Shown here: one piece after another, positions 1 to 9,062 of the stretch | How the letters are laid out: each line of letters starts with the position of its first letter | Numbering within the stretch: position 1 is the stretch's first letter | Assembly: GCA_903861195.1 (NCBI GenBank) | Contig: CAIOTJ010000024.1 | Location: forward strand, 1-54,875 | Origin: an uncultured Planctomycetaceae bacterium | Lineage (GTDB): Bacteria > Planctomycetota > Planctomycetia > Planctomycetales > Planctomycetaceae | Reading direction: 5' to 3' | Length of the DNA: 54,875 nucleotides | Translations under genes and position numbers: made by a program | Notes under the pieces: generated by a model | The model's input: the letters and a program-made list of their open reading frames with translations, nothing else | Database searches by the model: none | Told to the model about the DNA's origin: nothing

Positions 1-1
1 C

Positions 2-2917
2 ACGCTGGGGGCCGAGCAGGACCTCTTCCAGGAGACCAAGGAGCATTGTCATCAGCTGCGCCTGCGGCAGCCGATTCTGACGAATGCCGATCTGGAATCG
101 ATCCGGGCTTCGTCGATCGGCAAGATCCGCGCCCACACCATTTCGACGGTGTATGACGCGGCCGGTGGCGAGAAGGCGTTGCGCTCGGCCCTCGACCGTA
201 TTCGTCGCGAGGCTCACGAGGCGGTGCAGCGGGGTGCGGCCCTGTTGATTCTGTCGGACCGGGGGGTCGATGCGAAGCACGCTCCCATCCCTGCCCTGCT
301 GGCGTGCGCGGGGGTGCATCACCACCTGATCCGCGAGGGAAGCCGGACCCGCTGCGGGCTCATCATCGAGTCGGGTGAGCCGCGCGAGGTGCATCAATTC
401 GCCCTGCTGTTCGGGTATGGAGCCGGCGCGGTCAACCCCTGGCTGGCCTTCGAGACCATCGCCCAGATGTGTCAGCAGGCCCCTTTGAAGGGACCCAAGG
501 GAGAGGTCGACTACAAGACCGCCGAAAAGAACTACATCAAGGGACTCAACAAGGGGCTCCTCAAGGTGATGTCGAAGATGGGGATCTCGACGCTGCACAG
601 CTACCGCGGCGCCCAGATCTTCGAAGCGGTCGGGTTGAACAAGGCGTTTGTCGACGAGTACTTCAGCCGCACCGCCACCCGCATTCAGGGGATTGGTCTG
701 CCCGAGATCGCGATCGAGGTCGCACGGCAGCACCACGTGGCGTTCCCGCGGGTCGAGGTGGCCGAGGTGCTGGACCTCGACGTGGGGGGGCAGTACCAGT
801 GGCGCCGGCGTGGTGAATTCCACATGGTGAACCCCGAGATGGTGGCCAAGCTGCAGCATGCGGTGCGGACCAACAACCGGGACGCCTACCGGAAGTATGC
901 CGACTTTGTGAACAACCAGCAGAAGAATCTCGCGACACTGCGGGGCCTGCTCGAGTTCCGCAAGCCGGCGAACCCGATTCCCCTGAGTGAGGTGGAATCG
1001 GTCGAGAGCATCCTCAAGCGGTTCGCCACCGGGGCGATGTCGCTGGGGTCGATCTCGCGCGAGGCCCACGAGACGCTGGCGATCGCCATGAACCGCATCG
1101 GCGGAAAGAGCAACACCGGCGAAGGGGGGGAAGACTCGGTCCGCTACCGGCCCGATGCCAACGGCGATCTGCGCCGCAGTGCGATCAAGCAGGTCGCCTC
1201 GGGGCGGTTCGGCGTCACCAGCGAGTATCTGGTCAACGCCGACGAACTGCAGATCAAGATGGCCCAGGGAGCGAAGCCCGGTGAGGGGGGCCAGTTGCCC
1301 GGCCACAAGGTCGACGATTACATCGCCAAAGTCCGGCATTCGACGCCGGGGGTGGGGCTGATCTCTCCGCCGCCGCACCACGACATCTACTCGATCGAAG
1401 ACCTCGCCCAGTTGATCCACGACCTGAAGAACTCGAATCCCGAGGCGCGGGTCTGTGTGAAACTGGTGTCGGAGGTGGGGGTGGGTACGGTTGCCGCAGG
1501 GGTGGCCAAGGGGAAATCGGACGTGGTGCTGATCTCGGGTTACGAGGGGGGCACCGGGGCCAGCCCGCTGACCTCGATCAAGCACGCCGGCATTCCCTGG
1601 GAACTGGGCCTCGCCGAGACCCACCAGACCCTGGTGGTGCACAACCTGCGCAGCCGAATTGTCGTCCAGACGGACGGCCAGTTGAAATCGGGGCGCGACA
1701 TCGCCATCGCCGCCCTGCTGGGAGCCGAGGAGTTCGGCGTCGCCAGTGCGGCGCTCGTGGCGGCGGGCTGCATCATGATGCGGGTTTGTCACCTCAACAC
1801 CTGCCCGGTGGGCATTGCGACGCAGGACCCGGTGCTGCGGCAGCGGTTCTCCGGCAAGCCCGAGCACGTGGTGAATTTCTTCCGGTTCCTCGCTGAGGAA
1901 CTGCGGGAGATCATGGCCAGTCTGGGCTTCCGCTGCGTCAGTGAGATGGTGGGGCGGGTCGACATGCTCGACACGCGGAAGGCGATCGACCATTGGAAGG
2001 CGAAGGGGCTCGACTTCACGATGCTGCTGCATCGGCCCGACGTTCCCGCCGGGACCAAGGTGCACTGTGTCGAGTCTCAGGATCACGGCCTGAAGGACGC
2101 GCTCGACAATGAGCTGATTCGCCGGGCTGAGCCGGCCTTGGCCCGCGGCGAGAAGGTTGAATTCGCCCTGCCGATCCACAACATCAACCGCACGGTCGGG
2201 ACGATGCTGGGGAGCCGGCTGACGAAGAAGTATGGCGGCGCGGGGTTGCCCGACAACACGATCACGGTGCGGTTCCAGGGTTCGTGCGGCCAGAGCTTCG
2301 CGGCGTTCCTCCCCCGCGGGATCACCTTCTACGTCGAGGGGGATGCGAACGACTACTTCGGCAAGGGACTTTCGGGGGGCCGGATCGCGGTCTTCCCCCC
2401 GAAGACCGCCACCTTCGAACCTTCGACCAACATCATCATCGGCAACGTGGCGGGTTACGGCGCCACGGCGGGCGAGATGTACATCCGCGGGCAGGGGGGC
2501 GAACGGTTCTGTGTTCGCAACTCGGGGGCCCTGGCGGTGATTGAAGGGGTCGGGGATCATGGCTGCGAATACATGACCGGCGGCCGGGTGGTGGTGATTG
2601 GCCCCACGGGGCGGAACTTCGCCGCCGGGATGAGCGGCGGGGTCGCCTACGTGCTCGACGAACAGCAGGCGTTCGCACCGCTGTGCAACCAGGAGATGGT
2701 CGACCTCGTGCGACTGGAGCCGGGCGATGTCGACACGGTGCGGCAACTGCTGCAGAACCATATCGCCGCGACCGGCAGCGACCGGGCGCGGTGGGTGCTC
2801 GACAACTGGAGCACGCTGGAATCGAAGTTCGTGAAGGTTTACCCACGCGATTACCGGCGGGTGCTGGAGGCCGGCAAGGTGCAGGCCCCGCAGATTCCCG
2901 TCGCCGCCACCCGCTGA
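2..2917 (+). CDS. gltB: Glutamate synthase large subunit, 5'-truncated by window edge
   Basis: The C-terminal 971 residues of the large subunit of glutamate synthase, which makes two glutamates from glutamine and 2-oxoglutarate. The reading frame is open back to position 2, so the N-terminal glutaminase part lies outside the window; the ATG at 149 is internal. Visible are the FMN/2-oxoglutarate domain with the GEGGEDS and [13 protein letters not shown] motifs, the 3Fe-4S cysteines (codons at 1769, 1787 and 1802, in CHLNTCPVG), and the C-terminal Gly-rich beta-helix domain ([17 protein letters not shown], about 2440-2500). The gltD gene follows 90 bp downstream on the same strand, the usual partner arrangement. 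Family assignment is certain. Confidence 0.97.
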   Translation, partial: TLGAEQDLFQETKEHCHQLRLRQPILTNADLESIRASSIGKIRAHTISTVYDAAGGEKALRSALDRIRREAHEAVQRGAALLILSDRGVDAKHAPIPALLACAGVHHHLIREGSRTRCGLIIESGEPREVHQFALLFGYGAGAVNPWLAFETIAQMCQQAPLKGPKGEVDYKTAEKNYIKGLNKGLLKVMSKMGISTLHSYRGAQIFEAVGLNKAFVDEYFSRTATRIQGIGLPEIAIEVARQHHVAFPRVEVAEVLDLDVGGQYQWRRRGEFHMVNPEMVAKLQHAVRTNNRDAYRKYADFVNNQQKNLATLRGLLEFRKPANPIPLSEVESVESILKRFATGAMSLGSISREAHETLAIAMNRIGGKSNTGEGGEDSVRYRPDANGDLRRSAIKQVASGRFGVTSEYLVNADELQIKMAQGAKPGEGGQLPGHKVDDYIAKVRHSTPGVGLISPPPHHDIYSIEDLAQLIHDLKNSNPEARVCVKLVSEVGVGTVAAGVAKGKSDVVLISGYEGGTGASPLTSIKHAGIPWELGLAETHQTLVVHNLRSRIVVQTDGQLKSGRDIAIAALLGAEEFGVASAALVAAGCIMMRVCHLNTCPVGIATQDPVLRQRFSGKPEHVVNFFRFLAEELREIMASLGFRCVSEMVGRVDMLDTRKAIDHWKAKGLDFTMLLHRPDVPAGTKVHCVESQDHGLKDALDNELIRRAEPALARGEKVEFALPIHNINRTVGTMLGSRLTKKYGGAGLPDNTITVRFQGSCGQSFAAFLPRGITFYVEGDANDYFGKGLSGGRIAVFPPKTATFEPSTNIIIGNVAGYGATAGEMYIRGQGGERFCVRNSGALAVIEGVGDHGCEYMTGGRVVVIGPTGRNFAAGMSGGVAYVLDEQQAFAPLCNQEMVDLVRLEPGDVDTVRQLLQNHIAATGSDRARWVLDNWSTLESKFVKVYPRDYRRVLEAGKVQAPQIPVAATR

Positions 2918-2930
2918 GTTGACCCCTCCT

Positions 2931-2962
2931 CCGCGTCCCCTCTCCCACGGTGGGGGACGCGG
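2931..2962 (+). promoter_or_regulatory. Hairpin between gltB and gltD
   Basis: A perfect 10-bp inverted repeat: arm ccgcgtcccc (2931-2940), 12-nt loop, arm ggggacgcgg (2953-2962). It starts 13 nt after the gltB stop and ends 45 nt before the gltD ATG. No T-run follows, so it is not a classical terminator. It could stabilise the gltB 3' end or set the gltB:gltD ratio. The structure is seen; the role is inferred. Confidence 0.4.
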
Positions 2963-3007
2963 CTTCTCATACGCCACGCTCTCTCTTTCTGAACACGGAT
3001 ACCTGTC

Positions 3008-4483
3008 ATGGGCAAGCCCTCCGGATTTTTGGAATTTCAGCGCGAGACTCCCCAGCGCCGGGATGTTTCCACCCGCCTGCAAGACTACCGCGAAGTCTAC
3101 CAGCCGTTCCCCGAGCTGAAGCTGCTCGAACAGGGAGCCCGCTGCATGGATTGCGGTGTTCCCTTCTGCCACACCGGGTGTCCCCTGGGGAACATCATTC
3201 CCGACTGGAATGATCTCGTGTATCGCAACAACTGGAAAGAGGCGATTCGTCGGCTGCACGCCACGAACAACTTTCCCGAGTTCACCGGCCGGCTCTGCCC
3301 GGCCCCCTGCGAAGAGGCCTGCGTGCTGGGGATCAACGCCCCGCCGGTGACCATCAAGAACATCGAGCATTCGATCATCGAGAAGGCGTTCGCCGAGGGC
3401 TGGGTCGTTCCCGAACCCCCCGCTTCGCGGTCGGGCAAGAAGGTGGCGGTAATTGGGTCGGGCCCTGCCGGGCTGGCCGCCGCCCAGCAGTTGAACCGCG
3501 CCGGGCACTGGGTGACCGTCTACGAACGGGCCGACCGGATTGGCGGCCTGCTGCGGTATGGCATTCCCGAGTTCAAGATGGAGAAGCAGGTTCTCGAACG
3601 CCGCCTGAAGATCATGGAGGCCGAGGGGATTGTCTTCCGTCCGGGAGTGAATGTCGGACAGGACATCACCGCCGAGCAACTGCGTCGCGACTACGACGTG
3701 GTCTTGTTGACGCTGGGGGCGACGATTCCCCGCGACCTGCCCGTGCCGGGCCGGGAGCTCGCGGGAGTTCACTTCGCCATGGACTACCTGCCACTGCAGA
3801 ACCGCAAGTGCGAGGGAGACCAGGTCCCCGAGACGGGGTTTATCTCGGCGCAGGGGAAGCATGTGGTGATCATCGGCGGCGGCGACACCGGGGCCGACTG
3901 CCTGGGGACCGCCCACCGCCAGGGAGCCGAGAACGTCGTGCAACTGGAGTTGCTGCCGAAGCCTCCCGGTGGCCGGGATGAAACGATGCCGTGGCCCTAT
4001 TGGCCGACCGTCCTTCGCACCTCGAGTGCCCACGAAGAGGGGGGAGACCGCGACTGGAGCGTGGGGACCAAGAAGTTCACCGGCACGAACGGGAAGGTCG
4101 ACACGCTGCACGCGGTGCGGCTGGAGTGGGCCTTCGAAGGGGGCCGCCCAGTGATGAAGGAGATTCCCGGCAGCGACTTCACCATCAAGGCCGACCTGGT
4201 ATTGCTGGCGATGGGCTTCGTGGGCCCGCAGAAGGCGGGCCTGGTGGAGCAACTGGGGTGTGAGCTCGATCCGCGGGGCAATGTGAAGGCTGACGACGAC
4301 TATATGACCAGCGTGCCCGGGGTCTTCGCCGCGGGCGATACCCGCCGGGGCCAGTCACTGATTGTGTGGGCGATCTGGGAAGGGCGTGAGGCAGCGGTCG
4401 GCGTCGACAAGTTCCTGATGGGGGCGAGCGAACTGCCAAGCAATCCGCAGTTGCTTGGCCGCGATGTGCGGGCGGGAGTGTAG
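3008..4483 (+). CDS. gltD: Glutamate synthase small subunit
   Basis: A 491-aa NADPH-dependent small (beta) subunit that feeds electrons to GltB. The N-terminal 4Fe-4S domain shows the cysteines of [16 protein letters not shown] (about residues 47-62) and [14 protein letters not shown] (about 97-110). A Rossmann FAD site follows ([13 protein letters not shown], about 150-162), then the NADPH-binding fold with [13 protein letters not shown] (about 288-300) and a C-terminal FAD contact [13 protein letters not shown]. Length and domain order are normal for the family. The ATG at 3008 gives the expected N-terminus ([10 protein letters not shown]). Same strand as gltB and probably co-transcribed with it. 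Confidence 0.97.
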   Translation: MGKPSGFLEFQRETPQRRDVSTRLQDYREVYQPFPELKLLEQGARCMDCGVPFCHTGCPLGNIIPDWNDLVYRNNWKEAIRRLHATNNFPEFTGRLCPAPCEEACVLGINAPPVTIKNIEHSIIEKAFAEGWVVPEPPASRSGKKVAVIGSGPAGLAAAQQLNRAGHWVTVYERADRIGGLLRYGIPEFKMEKQVLERRLKIMEAEGIVFRPGVNVGQDITAEQLRRDYDVVLLTLGATIPRDLPVPGRELAGVHFAMDYLPLQNRKCEGDQVPETGFISAQGKHVVIIGGGDTGADCLGTAHRQGAENVVQLELLPKPPGGRDETMPWPYWPTVLRTSSAHEEGGDRDWSVGTKKFTGTNGKVDTLHAVRLEWAFEGGRPVMKEIPGSDFTIKADLVLLAMGFVGPQKAGLVEQLGCELDPRGNVKADDDYMTSVPGVFAAGDTRRGQSLIVWAIWEGREAAVGVDKFLMGASELPSNPQLLGRDVRAGV

Positions 4484-4542
4484 GCACCACCAATTGTGCC
4501 GCGCCGCAGGTCCCGCAACAGATGAAGGGAACCCCATCGTTC

Positions 4543-4571
4543 CGGCGACGTTCGCACCCCGAACGTCGCCG
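4543..4571 (+). terminator. Strong hairpin downstream of gltD
   Basis: Arms cggcgacgttcg (4543-4554) and cgaacgtcgccg (4560-4571) form a perfect 12-bp stem with a 5-nt loop, 60 nt after the gltD stop. No T-tract follows, so this is a terminator candidate of the hairpin-only kind or a processing barrier. Confidence 0.4.
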
Positions 4572-4700
4572 CGAACAGCGGGGCCATGCCATTGTCCAAA
4601 CCGCGAAGGCGGGGGCGTTGATAGCCCCGGGGACAGCGGAGCACATTCGCCAGGTGACAGTCGTCCCGGAATTTTGGCCACGGTCTTTCCCCTATCGGGA

Positions 4701-4816
4701 GAGCCCTGAAGGGGCGGGAGTCAATCGCCAGAGGTGGAGCAGCTCAGATTCGCATCGCGAAGTTCGTTGCGGAACCCCGGGTCACCTTCCAAAAGCGACG
4801 GAGCCCTGACGGTGCG
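4701..4816 (-). repeat. REP-like element, copy 1 (inverted)
   Basis: Bounded by gagccctgaaggggcg (4701-4716) and a two-mismatch copy at 4801-4816, exactly 100 bp apart. Its reverse complement aligns with copy 2: both carry the end repeat, then an ACCC-GGGTTCCGCA core about 30 bp in. The arrangement resembles a bacterial interspersed mosaic element (two REPs flanking a core). It lies 360 bp beyond the 3' end of the transposase gene. Confidence 0.65.
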
Positions 4817-4947
4817 CGGCAAGACTTGCGACAGTCTTCCGTCGTATTTCGTTACCGACTTGATACACACCGTCATTCGTCCAAAACCAGCGGTGAAGCG
4901 GGATTGTGGTACTGATTGAAATGACTGGCCGTGGCGGTCGTTTGTTT

Positions 4948-5063
4948 CGCCCCTTCAGGGCTCCCGGTCTTTGGGGGCCGTCTTACCCAGGGTTCCGCAC
5001 CGGGTCGCAGCGCGACCTGCGGTGCTGCACCCTGAGCTATCAAATGGCGCCCCTTGAGGGCTC
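4948..5063 (+). repeat. REP-like element, copy 2
   Basis: Bounded by cgccccttcagggctc (4948-4963) and cgccccttgagggctc (5048-5063), again exactly 100 bp apart with one mismatch. The first end repeat is the exact reverse complement of 4701-4716. The inner region holds a second dyad around 4995-5030 (gcaccgggtcgcagcgcgac and following). With copy 1 it forms a mirrored pair separated by 131 bp. It ends 112 bp from the RAYT stop codon. Confidence 0.65.
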
Positions 5064-5175
5064 TTGTGAGTTCCGTGGGATTCTGACGCCGATTGCGACT
5101 GACCAATTTCCCATTCCGGGATCATCGCGATCGGGCGTGGAAATGGTGCCCGGTCGATGCTCCTCAATCCCACAC

Positions 5176-5619
5176 CTATCGTTCGTCGAATTCCACTCCG
5201 TGCTTTTTCAGCAAGGAGCGAAACTCGTCCTGAAAGCTGGTCTGGCGATGATGTTCCTCTTGTCGTGAAATGTACTCCTTGACCCGTTCCAGCGACGATT
5301 GACTGACCGAGAAAGCACCGTAGCCTCCCTGCCATTGAAAATCGGCATATTCGGCCGACTGCTTCTTGATCCACAGACTGCTCGCGGTCTTCAGCTGCTG
5401 AATCAATTCCGAAACAGAGATTGTCCTTCCCAGTCGACACAGGCAATGCAGGTGATCTTCGACGCTGTTGACCAGGACAGTGGGCGAAGAGGCTTCCCGA
5501 CAGACACCCACGAGATAGGCGTGCATCCCCTCCCGGATCTCCGGCGATCGGAGCCAGGGAGTGCGATGTTTCGTACTGAAGACAAGGTGCACCAGAAGAT
5601 TGGCCAGTGACTGTGGCAT
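5176..5619 (-). CDS. REP-associated tyrosine transposase (IS200-like, Y1/HUH)
   Basis: A 147-aa single-domain HUH transposase of the TnpA/RAYT class, which nicks single-stranded DNA through a tyrosine. The HUH pair is in EDHLHCLCRL (about residues 54-63), and the likely catalytic Tyr is in VKEYISRQEEHH (about 113-124), after the GYGAFSVS block typical of this family. The ATG at 5619 (MPQSLANLLVHLVFSTKHR) gives the canonical N-terminus; a longer frame upstream is not conserved-looking. No tnpB is present, and REP-like elements sit just beyond its 3' end, which favours RAYT over a mobile IS200. The gene looks intact. It is isolated between plus-strand operons. Confidence 0.88.
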   Translation of the reverse strand: MPQSLANLLVHLVFSTKHRTPWLRSPEIREGMHAYLVGVCREASSPTVLVNSVEDHLHCLCRLGRTISVSELIQQLKTASSLWIKKQSAEYADFQWQGGYGAFSVSQSSLERVKEYISRQEEHHRQTSFQDEFRSLLKKHGVEFDER

Positions 5620-5887
5620 CGGAGCGTCTCTCAAGGTCAGCGGTCTGTCACCAGATTCGAATGGAGTATGTCCCCACCAGGCCCAATCCTTCAATCTCAG
5701 GATCTTCCCGGCCGGGGCCTCTTGTTTTGCCAGACAGTAGTCATTCCCAACCCCCCGCCATAAAATCATGCGGCTGGTTCCGGGCGAGGGTGCCCGGGAG
5801 TTGGTCCTGACGCTGGCCGGGGGTTCCTGAGGGGAACTTTCGGCCTGCCTCTTCCCCTGTTCCCCGCCGCCAACGAGGTCTCGAGGC

Positions 5888-6559
5888 ATGCGTTCCTTCG
5901 GATTGAGTCTGTTGTTCTGCCTGCTGGCTGCTGTGCCGGTGCGGGCTGAGAAGAAGGTCGAACCGTTGGCCGAGGCTCCCCAGGGGCTGTCGGAGGAAGT
6001 GACCGGAGCGCTGCAGCCCGCGGGTTTTCGGGTGAGTGACGATGCCGGTGTCATCTGCGATATTTGGATGGCCAAAGAGGCCCCGCTCAAACCCAAGTTC
6101 AAGCCGAGCCTGCGGGTCAAGTACCCGTTTCAGCTGGGGCAGCTGGTGGGGGCGATTCGCTATCCCGAAGGGAGCAAGCCGTCCGACTTCCGCGGCCAGC
6201 CGCTGAAGCCCGGCCTCTACACCCTGCGCTACGGACTGCAGCCCGATGACGGCAATCACCTGGGAACCAGCGACATCCGCGACTTCCTCGTGGGCTGTCC
6301 TCCCGAGAAGGACCAGAAGGCGGCCCGCGTGGACGACCTCAAGAAGCTCTTCAAGCTCAGTTCCGGAGCTTCGGGAACCACCCATCCCTCCATTTATCTG
6401 CTGACCCCACCCCCCGAGAAGGCGGCCGACAAGCCCGGCGTGACAGCCGACGAAGAGAAGAAACTGACCATCTTCGAAGGGGCGCTCACCGGGAAGTCGG
6501 GCGATGAAAGCTCGGCAGTGCCGGTGAAGGTGGTGGTCCAAGGGAAGAGTGAAGGCTGA
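5888..6559 (+). CDS. Secreted protein of unknown function
   Basis: A 223-aa protein with a clear signal peptide (hydrophobic stretch at about residues 4-18, cleavage near VRA-EKK). The mature part resembles a compact beta-rich domain with YPFQLGQLVGAIRYP and KPGLYTLRYGLQPDDGNH, loosely reminiscent of DUF2911-type proteins; this likeness is an impression only. The C-terminus is polar. The start has a GAGG Shine-Dalgarno at 5875-5878. It heads a tight five-gene run: the next gene can start only 3 nt after its stop. Function not recognised. Confidence 0.8.
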   Translation: MRSFGLSLLFCLLAAVPVRAEKKVEPLAEAPQGLSEEVTGALQPAGFRVSDDAGVICDIWMAKEAPLKPKFKPSLRVKYPFQLGQLVGAIRYPEGSKPSDFRGQPLKPGLYTLRYGLQPDDGNHLGTSDIRDFLVGCPPEKDQKAARVDDLKKLFKLSSGASGTTHPSIYLLTPPPEKAADKPGVTADEEKKLTIFEGALTGKSGDESSAVPVKVVVQGKSEG

Positions 6560-6562
6560 CCC

Positions 6563-7213
6563 GTGCCAGTCTTTCCCGCTTGCCGTCGTTGGGGGCTCTG
6601 CAGTCTGATGGGATTGTTGGGGCTCGCCTTCTGGTCTCTCGAACCAGCTCGTGGGGTCAGTCTGACGACTGGACTGCTGGCCCAGGAGACCCCCGCCGTG
6701 CCGGCACTCCCTGCGGCACCGGCCACCAAGCCGGAGGAGGCGTCCGCCCGGTCGGGAAAGGGGGCTGGCGAGGCAGCCAGCCAGGAGGGGGTCGAAAAGG
6801 TCCTCTATGCAGGCGAAGTGGTGTTGCTTTCCGAGGCGTTCCGTCGTCGGGGGGTGAAGAGCCATGCCGAGGAGATCGCCCAGACCGCGGTGCTCTACAC
6901 CACCGATGGCGAGATTGTGCCGCTGGTTCCCGACTGGCGCGGGCGGGCGTTGTTCCAGGATGAACGACTGCGTGACCGGCCCGTCGAACTGGTGGTGAAT
7001 CGCCGTCCGGGAGTTCCCTGGGTCAGCGTGCTGTCGATCTATCTGCAGGATGAGAAGGGTAAACGGGCCGTCGTCGACTACTGGTGTGACGTCTGTTCGA
7101 TTCCCATGTACGAGATCAAGGACTGCGAATGCTGTCAGGGGCCAATCCGGCTGCGGTATCGCAATCTGCCACTTCCGAAGGATGCCCGGCCCGCGAAGCC
7201 GGCGGCGAAATGA
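6563..7213 (+). CDS. Secreted protein with C-terminal Cys cluster, unknown function
   Basis: A 216-aa protein with an N-terminal hydrophobic segment and an Ala/Pro-rich linker (to about residue 75), then a globular domain. Near the C-terminus it has five cysteines in WCDVCSIPMYEIKDCECCQG (about 176-195), a likely metal or disulfide site. The start is uncertain: GTG at 6563 lies 3 nt after the previous stop, while the in-frame ATG at 6608 would still leave a signal-like segment. Its stop overlaps the mch start (ATGA at 7210-7213), implying translational coupling. Function not recognised. Confidence 0.78.
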   Translation: MPVFPACRRWGLCSLMGLLGLAFWSLEPARGVSLTTGLLAQETPAVPALPAAPATKPEEASARSGKGAGEAASQEGVEKVLYAGEVVLLSEAFRRRGVKSHAEEIAQTAVLYTTDGEIVPLVPDWRGRALFQDERLRDRPVELVVNRRPGVPWVSVLSIYLQDEKGKRAVVDYWCDVCSIPMYEIKDCECCQGPIRLRYRNLPLPKDARPAKPAAK

Positions 7214-8163
7214 ATCAGCAACTCAATCTGCGGGCCACCCATCTGGTAGACCAACTGCTGGAGTCTCCGGAACTGTTGCGGGTGACGGCCCACAAGATTC
7301 CGGGCGGGGGCCGCTGGATTGACTGCGGACTGCAGGCCGAAGGCGGCTTGGGAGCGGGTCTGGCGCTGGCCCGGATCTGTACCGCCGGTCTGGCCGACAT
7401 CCGGGTGATTCCCGGTGAGTTGGCCGGGTCGACCTGGCCCCACCTGCAGGTCACCACCGATCACCCGGTCGAGGCGTGCTTGTACAGCCAGTATGCGGGC
7501 TGGCAGATCTCGGTCGGCAAGTTCTTCGCGATGGGTTCGGGGCCCATGCGGGCGGTCGCGGCCCGGGAAGAGCTCTTCCAGAAACTCGACTATCGGGAAT
7601 CGGCGGAAGTGGCCGTCGGTGTGCTGGAGGGGCGGAAGGTTCCCGACGAGGGGGTCTTGCAGTACCTGGCCGAGCGGACGAACGTCCCGGCGTCGGCCAT
7701 CACCCGGCTGCTGGCCCCCACCGCGAGCCTGGCGGGGACGGTGCAGGTGGTGGCCCGGGTGGTCGAGACCGCCCTGCACAAGCTGCATGAGATTGGGTTT
7801 GATGTGAAGCGGATCCGCTCGGCCACCGGGACGGCTCCCCTGGCCCCCGTGGCGAAGGATGACCTCACGGGGATCGGCCGGACGAACGACGCCATCTTGT
7901 ATGGTGGCCGCGTGACGTTGTACGTACGGGGAGACGACCAGTCGATCGCCGAAATGGGTCCCCGGGTTCCCGCCATGGCCTCGCTCGCGCATGGTCGTCC
8001 CTTTCTCGCGATTTTCGCGGCGGCGGGGAACGACTTTTACAAGATCGACCCGCACCTGTTCAGCCCGGCGGAGATTGTCTTCCAGAATCTCGATACGGGG
8101 CGCGTCCAGAAGTTCGGGAAGGTGGTGCCCGAGGTGTTGCAGCACTCGTTTTGTGGTGAGTGA
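7210..8163 (+). CDS. mch: Methenyl-tetrahydromethanopterin cyclohydrolase
   Basis: A 317-aa enzyme interconverting 5,10-methenyl-H4MPT and formyl-H4MPT, part of the archaeal-type C1 pathway also found in methylotrophs and planctomycetes. The sequence matches the family along its length: N-terminal ATHLVDQLL, then WIDCGLQAEGGLGAGLALARIC, GWQISVGKFFAMGSGPMRA, and C-terminal DDLTGIGRTNDAILYGG and AAGNDFYKIDPHLFSPAEI. The ATG at 7210 overlaps the previous stop and fits the usual length; a longer frame from 7129 only extends into the upstream gene. The next gene starts at its stop codon (TGATG). No other H4MPT-pathway enzyme (fae, mtdB, fhcABCD) is in the window. Confidence 0.96.
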   Translation: MNQQLNLRATHLVDQLLESPELLRVTAHKIPGGGRWIDCGLQAEGGLGAGLALARICTAGLADIRVIPGELAGSTWPHLQVTTDHPVEACLYSQYAGWQISVGKFFAMGSGPMRAVAAREELFQKLDYRESAEVAVGVLEGRKVPDEGVLQYLAERTNVPASAITRLLAPTASLAGTVQVVARVVETALHKLHEIGFDVKRIRSATGTAPLAPVAKDDLTGIGRTNDAILYGGRVTLYVRGDDQSIAEMGPRVPAMASLAHGRPFLAIFAAAGNDFYKIDPHLFSPAEIVFQNLDTGRVQKFGKVVPEVLQHSFCGE

Positions 8164-9062
8164 TGCGGCTGGCGATTTTGTCGAACCCGGACAGTTGGTA
8201 TCGACGTGACCTCGAACGGGCCGCGCACGAGCGGGGCCACACTGTGATGGGGCTCCCCTTTGCCGGACTGGCGACCTGGGTAGGGAACGGGACAGAAGCG
8301 GTCTCGCATCCCGAACACGGTTCGCTCGAGGTCGATGCGGTGCTGGTGCGGACCATGCCCCCGGGCTCGTTGGAGCAGGTGGTGTTCCGGATGAACCTGC
8401 TGGCGCGGCTGGAGCAGCGGGGTGTCCAGGTGGTCAACCCCGCCAAATCGGTCGAGTGTGCGGTCGACAAGTACCTGACCACCGCCCGCCTGCAACAGGC
8501 GGGATTGCCCGTGCCCCCCACCGCCGTCTGCGAGACCGCCGAGGCGGCCCTCGCGGCGTTCGACCAACTGGGGGGCGACGTGGTTGTGAAGCCGCTGTTT
8601 GGTTCCGAGGGACGAGGTATCGTGCGGGTTTCGGATCCCGATCTCGCCGTGCGGGTCTTTCGGACGCTCGAACGCCTGCAGGCGCTGTTGTACCTGCAGC
8701 AGTTCGTTCCCCACGCGGGGTACGATGTGCGGGTGCTGGTGCTGGATGGGCGGGTGCTGGGAGGGATGCGGCGGTGTAATCCCGAGGACTTCCGGACCAA
8801 TGTCTCCCGGTCCGCCCGGGCCGAACCGGTCGACTTGACTGAAGAACAGTGCGACTGGGCCCTGCGGGCGACCGCCGCGGTGGGGGCGCGGATTGCCGGG
8901 GTCGACCTGCTCTACGACCAAGGGGGACCGGGATATGTGATCGAAGTCAATGGGGTGCCCGGCTGGCAGGCGCTGCGGCGGGTGACCGGCATTGACGTCG
9001 CCGCCGAACTGGTGCTCAGTCTTGAGCGGCATGCGGAGCAACCGACGGGAGGTGCCCGGTGA
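8163..9062 (+). CDS. RimK-like ATP-grasp ligase, mch-linked
   Basis: A 299-aa ATP-grasp enzyme of the RimK/alpha-L-glutamate ligase type. Seen: an N-terminal pre-ATP-grasp domain (MRLAILSNPDSWYRRDL), the ATP-binding part with DVVVKPLFGSEGRGIVRV (about 139-156), and the Mg-binding end AGVDLLYDQGGPGYVIEVNG (about 246-265, acidic and Asn ligands). The ATG at 8163 overlaps the mch stop by one base; a GTG three bases earlier is possible. The tight linkage to mch suggests it glutamylates or otherwise completes tetrahydromethanopterin, as RimK-like ligases do for related cofactors; that role is inferred from context. Confidence 0.88.
   Translation: MRLAILSNPDSWYRRDLERAAHERGHTVMGLPFAGLATWVGNGTEAVSHPEHGSLEVDAVLVRTMPPGSLEQVVFRMNLLARLEQRGVQVVNPAKSVECAVDKYLTTARLQQAGLPVPPTAVCETAEAALAAFDQLGGDVVVKPLFGSEGRGIVRVSDPDLAVRVFRTLERLQALLYLQQFVPHAGYDVRVLVLDGRVLGGMRRCNPEDFRTNVSRSARAEPVDLTEEQCDWALRATAAVGARIAGVDLLYDQGGPGYVIEVNGVPGWQALRRVTGIDVAAELVLSLERHAEQPTGGAR

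Larger units (their letters stand above)
4484..5175. other. Gene-free stretch with REP-like elements
   Basis: No convincing reading frame lies between gltD and the RAYT gene. The stretch holds the hairpin at 4543-4571 and two inverted copies of a roughly 116-bp REP-like element (separate entries). The rest shows no recognisable signal. Confidence 0.6.

Noticed and set aside
4684-4919. Short frames around the REP-like elements
   Set aside because: They cross the inverted repeats and show no conserved protein features.
5741-6865. 374-aa minus-strand frame over the two secreted protein genes
   Set aside because: Rich in His, Gln, Gly and Arg without domain resemblance; the plus-strand genes have signal peptides and coupled start/stop codons.
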